Below, piece by piece: positions 25,601-39,000 of a stretch of DNA of 64,000 nt. Position 1 is the stretch's first letter. Each line of letters begins with the position of its first letter. Below the pieces are notes generated by a model that saw only the letters and a program-made list of their open reading frames with translations, searched no databases and was not told the DNA's origin. The stretch spans positions 7,169,537 to 7,233,536 of the forward strand of contig NC_021686.1 in NCBI RefSeq assembly GCF_000247815.1, written 5' to 3'. The position numbers and the translations under genes are program-made. The stretch is from Ficedula albicollis (Eukaryota > Chordata > Aves > Passeriformes > Muscicapidae).

Positions 25601-28408
25601 GCTTCCAATGCCTTGGGAAGGTATTGTGTGATGTGTGTTTAACTCTGCTGTCAGAGTAATCACCCCCTTGTTAGACTAAACTACATCCCAGAATGATCAG
25701 TAAAGAAGTTTGATCCTCTGCTAATGTTTTATATGCTGAATGAGGCATGCTGTCAAAAAGTGTTTCATGCCTCATCTACCACTAAGTGCACTTCCAAGGG
25801 CTTTTAAAGGATTGTCTTTCTCATTCATCCAGCAGAACGACCCTGAGAATTGATTTCATTATCTATGCAAGTTAGTACTGTGCCTTGCTCTGCACAACTG
25901 CAACTCTGGAACTGGTAATGTGTTCTTAATTTGAAATAATGTTTTCACCTTGTGGTTTCTAAAGCCAATCAAATGAAAACCAGGAAACTGGCAGAAATCA
26001 CCAGTGGGAAATGTAGGAATTCCTTTGTGCATTAGCATTTTAGAACTACACTGAGATGTAAAGACATTCATTTGGATTCATGTAAGCATCCAGTCCTTAA
26101 CAAGTATCTTTCATAAAAGACAGTCAACATCAGTGGACTGGGTTTTGAAAACTGTATTTGAAGGATTTTATCAAATCAGAGGAAAAAGAGATTACAAAAA
26201 TCCATACAGTTCCATCTATGTTTTTATTGACAGCATCTATAAGAAATTTATATTAAAATATAAACTTCTCTTTAACATATCATATGATCTTTAAAAATTC
26301 AAAATTTATATTAATCTTCATTTAGTTAGTGAAGCTTGAGTACTGAGTTATTCTTTGTTCATTGGAACCAGGTTGTTTCCAGCATTGTCCTCCTCTGTGA
26401 GTGTTCAGTTCCATCCATTCCAAAGTTGTGTTATCTTCGTTCTGGGTTTTTTTTTGCCACATTGCACTTGACATCAACACAACAAGATGAACAGACAGTG
26501 TTGTAAGTTAGCACCATTGTCTGCAAAGTCCTGTGTATTACTCAACAGCTGGTCATAGTGGCTTTCTTGACATCAGATCATGTTGAAATCTGGAATAACA
26601 TCACTAATTGATTGCTCTGTAGTCTTAAGTTATGGGGATCTTGGGAAGCTCTCCCTATAGTCCTGTTGGGTCCCAAAGAAAATTTTGGATGCTGAACAGT
26701 ATCTGGAAGGTTCTTTTATGAAATATTGCCCAAGAGGTTTGAGGCCAACACAACCTGTTGTTATAAACTCTTTAAATCCAGGAAAAGTTAGATTGAGATA
26801 TGTTATACATGAAGGTTAAAAAACCCCAAATTGATAAAAGATCAAATTAGGAATTCTTTAACACCAAGAGACTCCCAGGCAGAGTCTTACATGTCCATTT
26901 TTTTACACTGTGACCATCACCCAAAGGAGCAGAAGGGAAGCTAACTGGAATAAGCTCATGCTATTGGGAAAGCCCTGACCATTGCTGACCTGAGCTGTGT
27001 GACCAGAAACCTACACAGATCAATTAAAAAGGGGGCTGGTGGTAATTTTTAAACCACTAATAGCTCTGTTACTGTAACTGGAGGAGGAACAACCACAGTG
27101 AATATTAAGAGAAAGAAGACGGCAGTTGCTTGTCCTGACCTTTCAGTACACTTTGTGCTTTCTAATTTTTGAAGTTTCAGTTAAAGAGGTAAATATACCA
27201 CAATTCTTGCCATTATTATCACCAGGCTACAGAATATCTTTTTACTTGAAAGTCTAGAGAATTTGAAAGGAAAGAATAATCTTGATCATTATAGTAGAAC
27301 TTCCCTATCTGTTTTTTTTTGCCATCAGCATGCCTGTGGAAAACCAGGTCTTTGGTCTTTCAAGGGCAGAGATAAATTTGTATTTCTTTTCCAAAGAGCC
27401 TTCACTAGAAATCTGTCCTGTAGAGAATACTGATTGTTATGAAAGAAAGATCTTTGTATCTTTATTGTCCATAACTAAAGATGATAATCTTATGTCTAAG
27501 AAAGTACAAGTCAAAATACATTCATCATATGCCTCCAGCATGTATAAAAACTATTATTTCAGAAGAGTTCTGCGTCCTGAGCAAAACTGTGCTGAAATGG
27601 GATGAGACTGACTTTTGGCAAATGCTTGAAGATGTCAAAGATTCATAAGTTTGGGATTTGAGTTAGTTCTTTATAAAATAAAATTTGATTATATATCAGA
27701 GAGTGAGGGAAATATTTAATTAAAAAGGTACTTCCAGGCATCAGGCTGAATGGGGAAGCATCATCCTTTAAATATACTACAGATCATGAAGCCACTTGAG
27801 TCTGATTCTTAACAAAAATGAACACATTTTTCTGACTGGTGTGATTCTGTGTTCTTGCTACAAACTTCTGCTATGGCCCATTTTGGAAATTATTTTAGTG
27901 TAACCTTATAAAATGGCTTTTTGAATTGTGAAGTATAAAGATTACTGATGACAGTCATAGATCTATGGTGCTTGTTCTTTTCTAATCTGGGTGCAGTTCT
28001 ATCTATGCTTTTAGAAATTCCTATTTTAAGCTTTCATTGATCTTAAGCAGAGTGCTTCAATTCAAAACTTTGTTCAGATGCCTGAAAATGGCACCAAGAC
28101 TCTTGCATGTACCTAATGAATTTATTTGGAACACTGCACAGCACATAGTCTGTGACAGTCTCTCACTGACAAGCCTGCTAAACCTTTTCGAGTTTCATGG
28201 TAATTGCTTCTTGTTTTCTACAGCAATTTATAAACTGATGCATCAATAAAAGGAAATGGGAGACAAAGTCCCTGTTTTGTGACTCCAGCAAAGGGGCAAT
28301 GCTCTTAGTTCTCCATCTAATGTGACACATATTTAATAGTCCTAGTTAAATTATGATCAGGTTGAAAACGGAGTTCAGTTCTTCAGTGTTAGCAGGGCAC
28401 ATTCCTGT
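10660..28408. other. Long single-copy non-coding stretch
   Basis: About 17.7 kb in which I recognise no gene, RNA gene or well-preserved mobile element. It is AT-rich with scattered homopolymers (for example a T run at 18289-18303 and A-rich sequence at 23053-23073). A GC-richer patch at about 20440-20580 and another at about 13210-13340 may be decayed repeats of unknown family. All open frames are short and lack domains. A short inverted repeat (GGGAATCAC at 15188-15196 and its complement at 15219-15227) is within what chance allows. Confidence 0.5.
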
Positions 28409-28415
28409 GTGCTTG

Positions 28416-28790
28416 TTGGGGTTTGAGTGTTTTTCTATTACTGTGTCAATCAACAGAATTTTTCCCATTATCATGCCAATGGAGCTGGCCGGGTGACACC
28501 CAGGACCTTTGACGACTCTAGACAAGAGGGGTAGGTGGGAGCTGGGCTCCCGGAGGGGCTCTCGTGCTTCTGGAGCGCGATTCGTGTTTCCGGCGAGATC
28601 GGGGGAGGAGCCGCCCGTCTAAACCACGCGGCCGAACGCAGGAGAGCCAGACCCCGGCCGAACGCAGGAGAGCCAGACCCTCTGCGATCACCTGCCCTGC
28701 ATTTCCCCGATCCAGCCTCCTGCCTCTGCTAATCACCTGGACACAAACGGTGAGCGAGGAGCTGCCCTCTCCAGCCCGTTCCCACCCGAG
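28416..28790 (+). repeat. Direct repeat A inside the LTR
   Basis: The first of two homologous blocks in the element. Shared landmarks are TGAGTGTTTTT, CCCATTATCATGCCAATGG, AGGGGTAGGTGGGAG, AGGAGAGCCAGACCC and GGTGAGCGAGGAGCTGCC. This copy is longer because of a 26-bp internal tandem duplication. It has clear substitutions relative to copy B, so the duplication is old compared with the later tandem duplications in this window. Confidence 0.85.
28630..28681 (+). repeat. 26-bp tandem duplication
   Basis: Two adjacent copies of a 26-bp GC-rich unit containing GCCGAACGCAGGAGAGCC. It is present only in repeat A; repeat B has a single unit. Confidence 0.85.
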
Positions 28791-29172
28791 ACCGGCGTGG
28801 CCGCTCCCGCCATTTAGGGGCTTTTGGTCCATTTAAGTCGCATTTCATCTGCATATTTTGCCCACTCACTTTCCCTCTTTTTCCCTCAGAAATACCTGGA
28901 CTCTCACTGTATTCTGGGGCCGTTTTATTTTTATAGTGGAGATTTTAGGATTTTTTCTGGCCATTTTTGGTGCAATTTCTGGGGGATTTCTGTCTTTCTT
29001 AGAACGAATTTTTGGGCATTTTCCTGAGTTGTTAAGGCTAAATTTATCATGGATTTTCCCGATGTTTTCCCAATAACCTGGAATTTTGACCAGTTTGGGT
29101 TGTTTCAATGTTGATTTTAGGACTTTTTCTGGCCATTGTGAAGTTGATTTTTAGGGGATTTTTGCGTCTCTC

Positions 29173-29510
29173 TTGGGGGTTGAGTGTTTTTTCTATTACT
29201 GTGTCAATTTAAAGAATTTTTCCCATTATCATGCCAATGGAGCTGACTGGGTTACACCCAGGACCTATGATGGCTGTAGACAAAAGGGGTAGGTGGGAGC
29301 GGCTCCCAGAAGGGGGCTCCGGTTTCTGGGGAGCTCGGAGGAGGATTACCCGTCTCCAGCCCACGCGGCTGAAGGCAGGAGAGCCAGACCCTCTGTGATC
29401 ACCTGCCCTGCATCTCCCCGTTCCAGCCTCCTGCCTCTGTGGACACTGCTGACCACCAGAACCCAAACGGTGAGCGAGGAGCTGCCCTCTCCAGCCCGCT
29501 CCCACCTCCG
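29173..29510 (+). repeat. Direct repeat B inside the LTR
   Basis: The second homologous block, offset by about 720-757 bp from block A. After the shared GGTGAGCGAGGAGCTGCC segment the two copies diverge completely, so only this part of the LTR was duplicated. The intervening 28791-29172 is T-rich and holds its own short echo (GATTTTAGGA followed by TTTTTCTGGCCAT twice). Confidence 0.85.
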
Positions 29511-30949
29511 CTCCCGCCTCTTCTCGGCAGCCGCCGGGCTTTGTTCCAGCCGCACCACCGAGGCCGAGAGCAGAGAGAACGTGTGCCTGCAGCTAAAGAA
29601 AGGACTGGGACCGAGTTATCTGTTCTGTTTTGTTGGTAATTTTAACAACTGCAGTTGTTTCTGCTTGTACGGTTAGATATATTAGTAAAAGAGCTGTTAT
29701 TCCTACCCCCTTATCTCTGTCTCAGAGTCCCTGATTCAAGCAATTATAATACTTGGGGGGAGTGGAATTAAAGTCTCTATTTCAAAGGAAAACTTCTGCC
29801 TTTATCGGCAGGCACCTGTCCTTCAAACCAGGACAGTGCTCCAGGCAGACAAATGCATTTCAATAATGTGTGAACAAAGCCCTGTCTTGGTCAAAAGGAA
29901 ACACTGGCATTTGTTTCAGAGGCCACGTAAAATATATATTATGATTAAATATGTAAATGTCTTTTCATTATTTGCATTTTCCTAATTGTCTCTCCTTAAT
30001 GTCATCTTCAGTAAAGTTCTGTTATTCATATAAACCAGATTTCTACAATCTGAGTGTCATGAAAATATTATCTCACATATGCTCAAAACAAGTATATGTT
30101 TTGAGAAGTATTATCCTATTTTTTATTTATTAAAATGAAAATATTAAAACCGATTGACTTCCTGAGGTCATAGTCTGTGACAGATGATAAAACAGAGCCA
30201 CTTTCAAGAGTGTGATAACAATTCCTGCTCAGTCACTGTTTAAAGAAACTCAGGTGTTGCTTGTTTAGCAAATTATCTATTCTACTTTATAATGAAATAT
30301 AGGATCTAGGAAAACATCTCATACAGTAACTAATTCATCTTTCTAAAGTACAATCCTGAAAAGCAGCAAAAAGACTTTTAAGTTTATTAATTATGCCAAA
30401 AGTTTTTCCAAATTGGAATAAAGATTCAATTTTTGTGAAGAGTTTAAAAATGGAAGGTAGCTCCCTGGTGTGGCACATTTTGAGAAAATACAATTTTACA
30501 TGAATAGATTGTAGCATTTTTGAAAAGTTAGTTTATATTAACTGAGCTAGAATTGTTAAGAAATTATACAGCGATCTGTCTGGTCCTGCTTATTGAACTC
30601 AGTCATATGGAACTTTTCAGGATGTTTACTAAGCGTGTTTGGAGAGCCAGTCCACAGGGGCAGGGTAGGTTTCCCCATTACTTGACTGGAAAAGTGCTAT
30701 CAGGAAATTAATTTTGTGAGCTTAGTAATACTGGCTTGTGACTCTGACTTTCATTTAATTTGATGTGAAAGATCAAATAAATACTGGAGAAATACTAGAA
30801 AAGAATAAAAGAAAGGAAAAGAAACACAGCCAGGAAACCCCCCAAAACTCAGAGCAACTTGTACAGGTTTTACCTACCTAGGTAAGAAGAGGGGAAATGT
30901 GAGGAATTCAATACTGAAACCAGGCTGGAAGGTGGAAGGTGCAAATGCT

Positions 30950-31092
30950 GCACGTGTTGGGAATTTGAATGGACAAGGTCATGAGCAATCAGGCTGAGCT
31001 TTGCACTTGGCTTTGCTTTGATCTCAGGGTTAGGCTGGATGACTTCCAGAGGTGGCTTTGCACTACAAGGGTACCAAGACTCTATGAAAGCA
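30950..31092 (+). mobile_element. Degraded CR1-like LINE 3' fragment
   Basis: The stretch GGTTAGGCTGGATGACTTCC followed by AGAGGT and, about 40 bp later, GACTCTATGAA resembles the 3' end of avian CR1 elements, which close with short ATTCTATGA-type repeats. The fragment is short and diverged, so it is an old truncated copy. The upstream boundary is a guess. Confidence 0.5.
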
Positions 31093-32277
31093 GGCACCAG
31101 TACTGCTGAAAATCTTGCCAGCAGTTCGCTTTTGGAGTTCAGTAGCACCAAATGAAGAGATTGCAGTGACCCAAAGCTGCTTGCAGGCACTGAGCAGCGT
31201 GCAGAGCTGTGGTGTGAAATGAGAAGTGGAGCACTCACTGCCAGGAGCTGTGTGTGCAGTAACGGGGTTATCACCCAGTGCATCAATGCTCTAAAGATTG
31301 GCTGCAATGAAGTGTCAATGCAATTACCTGTTTGTGACCTACCTGAGCACTCTGCAAGGAGATCCACATTAAATACTCCTCATTAACTAGAATGTATATC
31401 ATGATCCAATTCACATTTTCTTAGAGAGTTAGGATTGGAAGTGGCTTGTTTTGCAACTGAATGCAGTAGCCATTCAATATAGGTAGAGGTTGATTAGTAC
31501 TTTGCTAATTGGCATCAGAAAGTTTAAAGATCAAGAAAAGAGACTAGAAAGTAATGTATCTGAATTAGTTTCCTGACCTCCTTCCTGTTGCTAGATAATG
31601 TTACACTGTGAAAATGCTGGCACCAAGTGAATAGTGTATAACCACTAGCTGTTAATTGCCAGAGGAGAAATGAGAGAGGTAGTGAACTTTGAAAGTCTTT
31701 AGCCTCATCCTTAAAAAAAGTCAAATCCTGTTGCCATGAAAGACAATCTGATGAGTCTCTGTAGTGCCATTAAGAGAAAGGAATTGATCAAAGGTTTTAA
31801 ACAAGGTTTCTTAGGGGTTTGATGCACCGTGGCCAATCACAGCTAACACCTCTTCCTACCAGTCTTGAAGGCTGTCTGTATTCTTGAAGACATTTATTTT
31901 TCAAAGGCAGCTGTCAAATAGTTGAGCTATTTAGTCTTTCTAGTGATGCTTGTGTTTAAAAAATTTTTAATTTCTTAGCTGCCCAGTAAATTGGAAAGAA
32001 GAATAACACTGAAAATCTATATGCTAAAGCTATGTTTTCTTTGGTGGTCCCTGAAAGCCCTTGGAGCTGGGCTGGCCGAGCTGTTGGACTGTGGAGTGCA
32101 GACAGTCCTGTCTGTCTTCTTGTCAGAGATGGAGGTGGAATCTGCCACCACACAATGTGTGCTGCCAGGAAGATATTCCTCTCTACAGCACACTAACTCT
32201 CATTAGCTCTTGTCTCATTTAAAGTGCATTCTTGATCTCTCCTCTTCCATCTAAAGGGGATTTGTTTGTTATGCAGA

Positions 32278-32420
32278 AGAACATAGACTTGAAAGAGTCT
32301 CTGGAAGTCATCAAGCCCATCCTCTGCTTAAAGCAGAGCAGGGCTAACTTTAAAATGAGGTCTGGTTCCTCAGGGTCTTAGTGGAGATTGAAAATCTCCA
32401 AAAGCTCTTCTGAGCCTGAT
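32278..32420 (-). mobile_element. Degraded CR1-like LINE fragment, reverse strand
   Basis: The order GAACATAGACTTGAAAGAG, TCTCTGGAAGTCATCAAGCC, CTGCTTAAAGCAG, then GAAAATCTCCAAAA follows the reverse complement of a CR1 3' untranslated region (tail first, then the 'rule of thumb' CTCTGGAGATCATC block). It is heavily diverged. The call rests on recalled consensus and needs a library search. Confidence 0.45.
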
Positions 32421-33048
32421 GGAGGCACATGGAAAAGAACAATGTCCTACACAGAGAGAGCATTACCATAAACTCCCTCTGCCAAATATCTCATCCAGTC
32501 AAGCACTGACTTCTGAAATTCTTGGGAGAGAAAACTGCTGGGAACGAGCTGTGGTGCACTCTAGTGGCTCCAAAGTGGGAGGAGCTGTGTACAGTGCTGT
32601 GCAGAGCTGCTGGGACTGGCTCTGCGCTGTGGGTGATGAAGATGGAAACGAACCGAGTTGTATTCGAAGGCTGTGTGTGTGTGTCTGGTCTAGACACCCA
32701 GTGAAAGACAACTTGGAATTCAGCAGCAATGCATCCCTCAAGGAAAGGGACACAGGTCATACATAGATGGCCATAGAAAACACTGAAAATAAAACCTGCA
32801 AAGGTCAGGAGTGCTGATGAAGCATTGCAGTGGAGGGGGAGTGCCAGTATTGCTGTTCTGGCTCTCTGGGTGTGCCAGGCAGGGGCACAGAGAGCTCAGG
32901 GAGTGAGTGACAGCCACCTGAGGAGGAGCTGAAGCAGCATCTGGAGTTCAGGAAAACTCTGGAAAGCTTCGTTTAAATATACACCATGAAGTTAATAATG
33001 TCTTCCCCAACTGCTTTAGGCTATTGACACTGTGAGGGCTGGACTGTA

Positions 33049-33075
33049 AACTCCTGTCTCCTAGAGACAGGAGTT
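33049..33075. repeat. Perfect 12-bp hairpin followed by a T run
   Basis: AACTCCTGTCTC (33049-33060) and its exact reverse complement (33064-33075) are separated by CTA and followed by GCATTTTTTT. It looks like an intrinsic terminator, but in vertebrate DNA that is probably fortuitous. Confidence 0.75.
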
Positions 33076-36000
33076 GCATTTTTTTCCACATGAGGCAGCT
33101 CTGATTCAAAGAATTTAGATCTGTAAGAGCAGCTTACTTTGCATTATTGCAGGCTCTTCTGGGTGTATACTGGCCATATTAGCCAGAAAGTTATCTAGAA
33201 ATAACAACATAAACCAAACTCCTCTGTTATGAAGTAATTTGTACAAATTCCTCCTACTCCCATTCAAATGTGGGAGGGTGGGATGGCCTGATTTTGCTGG
33301 TGCTGACTCCCTGTAGTTTACCCCACATGGTAGTTTGCAGGGGGTGGAATTTGGAACTAGCAAACTTCAGCCTGTCCTTATTCTTGGAGCAAAAGTTTGC
33401 ATTGCAACCTCAAATCTTGCTTAGTTTAGTGAGCTCAGCAGGTTATGAGTGTATAGGGAGTTTCAGTTAAAATATATATGTGTCTACTTGTCCTAAAGAA
33501 CTCTGGTCTGTGAAGTGTATGTGAATTCACTGGGATAGGGTACTGGGTTTAGAGAAAGTGCAGGTTTTTTCTTCTTGCTGCTCTTGCTGAAGACTCTTAT
33601 GCTGCCTGACAGCTGTGCAAATTTTAGGCCAAGTGAGACATTAACCTTGCACTATCCACTGTATTCCTCAACAACACACCAACATCCTGACCATCATTCA
33701 TGGCAGAACAGCAGCCAGCAATTACCCAGCTAACACTCACCAGCAGGTTTAACAGTGCTTCTGACATTGAGCACTGGGCTTGTAAGACCAGAAAACTTTC
33801 TCATTTGGCTCATGGCTCCCCTTACTTTCCAGGTGTTTTTCTCCTCCCCATCATGCTAACACACATGCAAACCTCCTGACCTTTATTCTGGATCTGTGAG
33901 TTGAATGGAGCATAGCTGGTTTTTAGTCAGGGCCATGGGGAAAACGTTTATGGAATAGCACTGAGCACCCACCATCTGTGCTTGTATGTAAAAATGCATT
34001 AGGGTTTAAAATGTCAACAATAAATTAGGCCAGGTGCTCCAACATAAAAGGTTTACTGCTGTTCTCCTGTGAGAAATCTAATTATGATGTTTTACTTGGT
34101 AAAATGGTAGATGCTCATATACATTGTGTTCTCAGCCTTCTTAGTGATGATTTCTTCCTTTTTCCACAGTTTGTCACAGAAATCTAATTTTCATCTATTT
34201 GTCTTACAACAGTTACCCATTTTGATATTTGCACTGTCTTGTCCCTGTAGTAGGAGATTTTCATGACTTCCCTGTCAGGTTTGTTGCAATCTCTTTTGTG
34301 AAGGGTAAATCATCTTCACATGCACTGTTCCCAAGCAACCCAGCTCCTCTGAGGCTGGGTTTCCCTGTATCCTCAGGGAATGGGTGTTCCCAGAGACACA
34401 GTTATCACTCCATTTGTCTCAGTCTGTGCTGTGCTAGTGAGACAGAGCTTGGCCATCATGTGAAGATGATCTCTTCTGCAGTGATGTGAGATGTTGCAGA
34501 AGATAACTGGACATTCTAAGCCAATTGTGACATTATAAATACTCATTTGAAAAGGGGTATTGGTGCATGTTTGGGTGAGATGTTAGCAAGTCTTGACAGT
34601 AGAAAGAAAAACCACAAGAAGGAGCTAGATGAACAGGTACAACAGAAACTTTTAGTTGTGTTTTTGTATTCATTGAGATCTATGTAAATAAGTGATTGAC
34701 TACATAACAAATAGGAAAAGATACAATAGGGCCAGAAAAAAAAGCAGATAATTTTGAGTTAGCACTGTTTGGCTTGGCATGGTTTTACTGGTATTATTGA
34801 TCAAAAGCAAGAAAATAAAGTTGAGAAGCTTGAAGCCGTCTTTAAGTGGTCTTGGAGATTTCATAAAATGCCAAAAAATGTTGGAAGAACGAGGGTGCAA
34901 GTTTGGTGTGATCATTTGGAAATGTTTGGGTAAAGAGAACCTAAAATGCCAGTGATTCAATGCATAAGGCAGGAGCAGTGTCCTTGCACCTGAAGGTGCA
35001 CTGGTCTCACGATGTGGTTACATGATGCACTACTTGGGTCTGTACATTGCCAGATGGAGTTAAAAATGAGTTGTCTGCCTGAACACTAGACTGCCTTGTT
35101 GTCAACTTAGGCAAGCTGTGTATCTCATTCAATGTGATGAAGAATTTTTGGAACAGAATCCTGTAGTAGAAAAGAAACTACGGTGAGAGCTGTCAAGTCT
35201 TGCTGATTCAGTCTATGACAGGCAGTTTGCAAATGGAAAGGGAGATGAGATATCCTTATAATTCTACTATGTTCTCCAGTTGAGCTGCGTGACTGAATTC
35301 TGAGCTGCTCAAGTCACACTTTGTCCTTTAAAATCAAGCATGGATGAGGCAGAGTGCTAGGGTCAAATAAAAGGCCGTGGAAATTATGTTAGGAAGAAAA
35401 CAAAATTTTCAAGCTTCAACAGAAAGTTTTTCTAGAGAAAATAGCAAAAATAAAAAGAGGCCTCCAGATGACTGTTTGACATTAAAGTACATTTTCTCAC
35501 TTTCTGAATGCAATACAGAACCACTGAAGTATTAAATACTAAAGTCACTGCAAGTCTGTATGTGGGGACCCCTCTGCAGTGCCATCGCCTGTCACAGGCC
35601 ACACAGAACAAGGAGCACCTCTGACCAGTAAGAAAGAAAGGAACCTCTGCAGGTGATAAGCAATGGATTTCTTTGCAGAGATTTTGAAACACCACTGACT
35701 AAACCTCTGATCATCTCTAGCTGAGCATGGAATTGTGCAGCAACCCCCAAACCTATGAAGTATAAACTGTACATGAAAATCCCTAAGGCATTTAGCAGAA
35801 AGCCAGCTCATTTATTCATTGCAGCAGCTGTCACACCAACCTGTACTTGGTGTGAGTTGCTTGGTTGTTTTGATATTGTTAATGTTTTATATATAAGAGG
35901 TTGTTTGACATTAGCATCATAGAAAGTAACTCATTTCAGGTTTTCTGCAGGATATAAATTATGTTCAGCTACAATTAACTTTTTGAAGAACCTTGTGACT

Positions 36001-39000
36001 TGATGTTTTTGAAATGTGCTGTGTGACTGATGGAAAGTTGAATATAAAAGTCACATAAAAGGTGTAAGAATAATATGGTAAATTGTTTTCTGCATTTAAA
36101 AGGACCCAAACCTATGCCAAAGTGTTACCTTTTCAAATAGAATATGTTTATATTCCTGCCCTGTTTTCCTGTTCATTTGTGAAACTCGCAGATGGAATAA
36201 CAGTAGTACATTACTTTATAAGTTGAAACCTGCTCCTGCATCACTCCAAACCACTCTTACTGCATAGCTCATCAGAAATGTAATTCATGAACGTATAAAA
36301 GAGGGGTCTGCTGTAGCTCTGCTTGAAGTGTGTAGGCTGAAAGCAGTGGCATCATGAAGGGTGAGTCAAACCAAACTGATCTTTTTGTGTGTTTAATGCT
36401 GACATACCCTGCCCAGGCACTTGTGTCTGTTCTGTGCTGTGCTAGAGTACTGCAAGTCAGGGAAGGCGAGTCATGGTATTCACTCAGAAGCTCTTTCATA
36501 CTCTGTGTATAAAGCATGGGAGAGGATAACATTCCAATCTGTGATGGGATTAATTGTTAGGACTATCCCAGCATCTGTCGTAAGGTTAAATAGCTGAACT
36601 AGTATCAAAAGTCTAATACTTTAGTTTAGAAACTAATAGTTGTGAAATTGGGATAGAAAAAAGCAGATGTCATATTTTATATGGGCAGTATTGTTTCACA
36701 TTAGATATCGACATCCACTTACATTCTCCTCCAAGTACATAAAGATGAAAAAAAAATGATTAGATGCTTTTCTGAGTACAAGTCTAGCAGCATACTTTAA
36801 TGCTAACTCTAAGTGCTGCTCCAAGACATTCTCAGAAAACTGTGAAATCTTGGAATATATCACTAAATCATAGCGGTTATGTTTACAGTGTAAATTCCAG
36901 TTAACATTATGCCCTTCTAGACAGTTGGCTGACAATAAAACTTACCTCCAATTACTTTCTGACAGTGGTGTTAGCTGACTTACACAGTGACCTTTTGGAA
37001 CACTTGATCAAAGAAGTCCCATTAAGATTATTAGAGACAACCTTTGCAGCCCCAAACCAAATCCACCAAAATGTAAAATTTGTTATTTAAATGCATGATC
37101 CTTGTTTCACTTCGATTGACAGCTTTTAACTTCTGTCACATACTGAAGCACTGTGCTCTGGTGACAGAATATTTCCTTGCCAGAAACCTAATGAAGAAAG
37201 ATGGAGTTGCAAAATTGAAAACTAAACATTAACAAATTACCAACTAACTGAAAGTAGTCAACTACCAATTTCTGCATCTAATTCACCAGAGTTTTAAAAC
37301 TTCCTTAAACCTAATCATGCTTACCTGATTTCTTTTCCATACTTGCTCAGGATTATTAATATTCAATACTCTCAGCATCAATGGGAATTTAGATATGGAG
37401 CAGAAGCTATGTCCCACTGGACTCTGTATCCAAATTTTTAACCAGTGTCTAATAGATTTTATTTCTATTTATATTTTATGAAAAATTTTATTATTAATAG
37501 TGTTCTCAAAATAAGCTAATGAACTGTAATAGATTTGCATAATTATGAAGACTGATAATTTATTCATGGCCATGGCAGACAGAATGAAGGATTGGCATTA
37601 ATTCTGCCAGCAATTCGCTGAGAATTCACACTGCTCTGCACTCTGTTTTGGGGCTTTCAGTGGAACAAAAATAGAGGAAAATTCCACTTAGCAGAAGTGT
37701 CCTATTTGAAATGTTTTGTAAAATAGTTCCAAAAGAATTCTGAAAATGAAACTGTATAGATTTGATTTTAAAACTATTGGAATGTAAGAAGTAGCATATC
37801 CTGCCAGCAGGTGTGTTCTGGGTGCTGGTGACTAGGGCAGAAATAATTTTTTTACTACTGACATTAAATACTTTTTCACTCCATTCAGAGTAAACCTGTG
37901 TCTACAGCTCTACAGTGAGGATATGAAGGCAAATGCAGCACACAATGAGCAGCGTTACCTAAAACTATACTTTTATGGTCTTGCATCAGTTAATAAGTGG
38001 GACTGAATCTTACAGAGAGTGTCAGAACATACAGACATTTCAGGAAGGGCGTGGATCTAGTGGCACTGTACTGAAAATAATAATATTCTGCATTGGATTA
38101 ACTTCAGTCTTTGCATCCCCTCCATATTATCAGAGAAAGGCCAACAGCTTATAGCAGTCAGTGCTCTCAGCCAGTGCAGCCCTCACTGCTGAGTACAAAT
38201 TGCCCTGTACCCACTCATCAGACAATTTGGCCATGACTTGAAATTCAACACTATTATTTTCTAAAGAAGAGGTAAAAAGCCATGAATTCTCAAAACTGTG
38301 TGGTGTAATAAATACATGAAATATTCCCTATCCAGGGGGTTGACACCTGAAGTATGTAATCTGTGCTGAGAGCTCATGTTTTAGGAGGACACATGTTACC
38401 TGTCGCGTAATTTCACTTTGAGTTGTTGTTCAGTGAGACACATTTAGGGGTTGGAATGAATCTAAGTTATGGCCTGAAATTTGCTGTGTGTGAACATTTA
38501 TGTGTGACCTTTTTGCTCATACATCTTCTAGAGCAGCACTGAGAATAGGGAGAGGCTTGCTCTAAGACCTATTGTATTTCAGATTTACAGCGTGCGCAGT
38601 GCTGGGATTTGCTCAGCAATAAACAATTGGGCAAACTGAAACAGAGATGCTCAATGTGCTGAGAAAACATAATGATAAAAGTGTGGTGTATAGGGAACTT
38701 TCATCTTGATGATGGCTTGAAATGTGCAGGAGAAAGCAATTTTCATTCTTTATTAGAGAAAATGAAGCTGCAAATTTGGACTCTGAAACTGAACAGGATT
38801 ACTTCAGAGGTGTTCAACTCAGGAATTTTTTTCTAGTTTGCACAAGAAAAAACAGTGGCAGTGACAGCAGTAGTGGCTCTTTTTTTGTTGTTTTGATTCA
38901 TGGTACCAATAAGTCCTAAAGTATTACTAAAAGTTTCTCTTTTTTTTCTCCCTTTAACAAAGTTAGTAGTGCCAGATAATAATTAATATTCTGTGATCTT

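Larger units (their letters stand above)
28414..29835. mobile_element. LTR-type insertion, 1.4 kb, with target-site duplication
   Basis: The element starts TGTTGGGGTTTG and ends CAAACCAGGACA, giving TG...CA termini, and is flanked by GTGCT on both sides (28409-28413 and 29836-29840). The interior is GC-rich relative to its surroundings and contains a large direct duplication (28416-28790 and 29173-29510). No retroviral protein frames are visible, so it looks like a solo LTR or an LTR-only derivative. Orientation is uncertain because both ends look alike when reversed. Read on the minus strand, it begins TGTCCTGGTTTG, which resembles LTR starts I know from songbirds, and an AATAAA on that strand lies near 28925. 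The duplication explains the unusual length. Confidence 0.65.

Noticed and set aside
28740..28770. Consensus-like splice donor (ACGGTGAGC) in both LTR blocks
   Set aside because: It matches a donor site, but there is no flanking coding sequence or acceptor to support an exon; the match recurs only because the block is duplicated.
30870..31367. 165-codon minus-strand frame
   Set aside because: It has no recognisable domain, overlaps a CR1-like fragment, and its Ser/Leu-rich composition is typical of chance frames.
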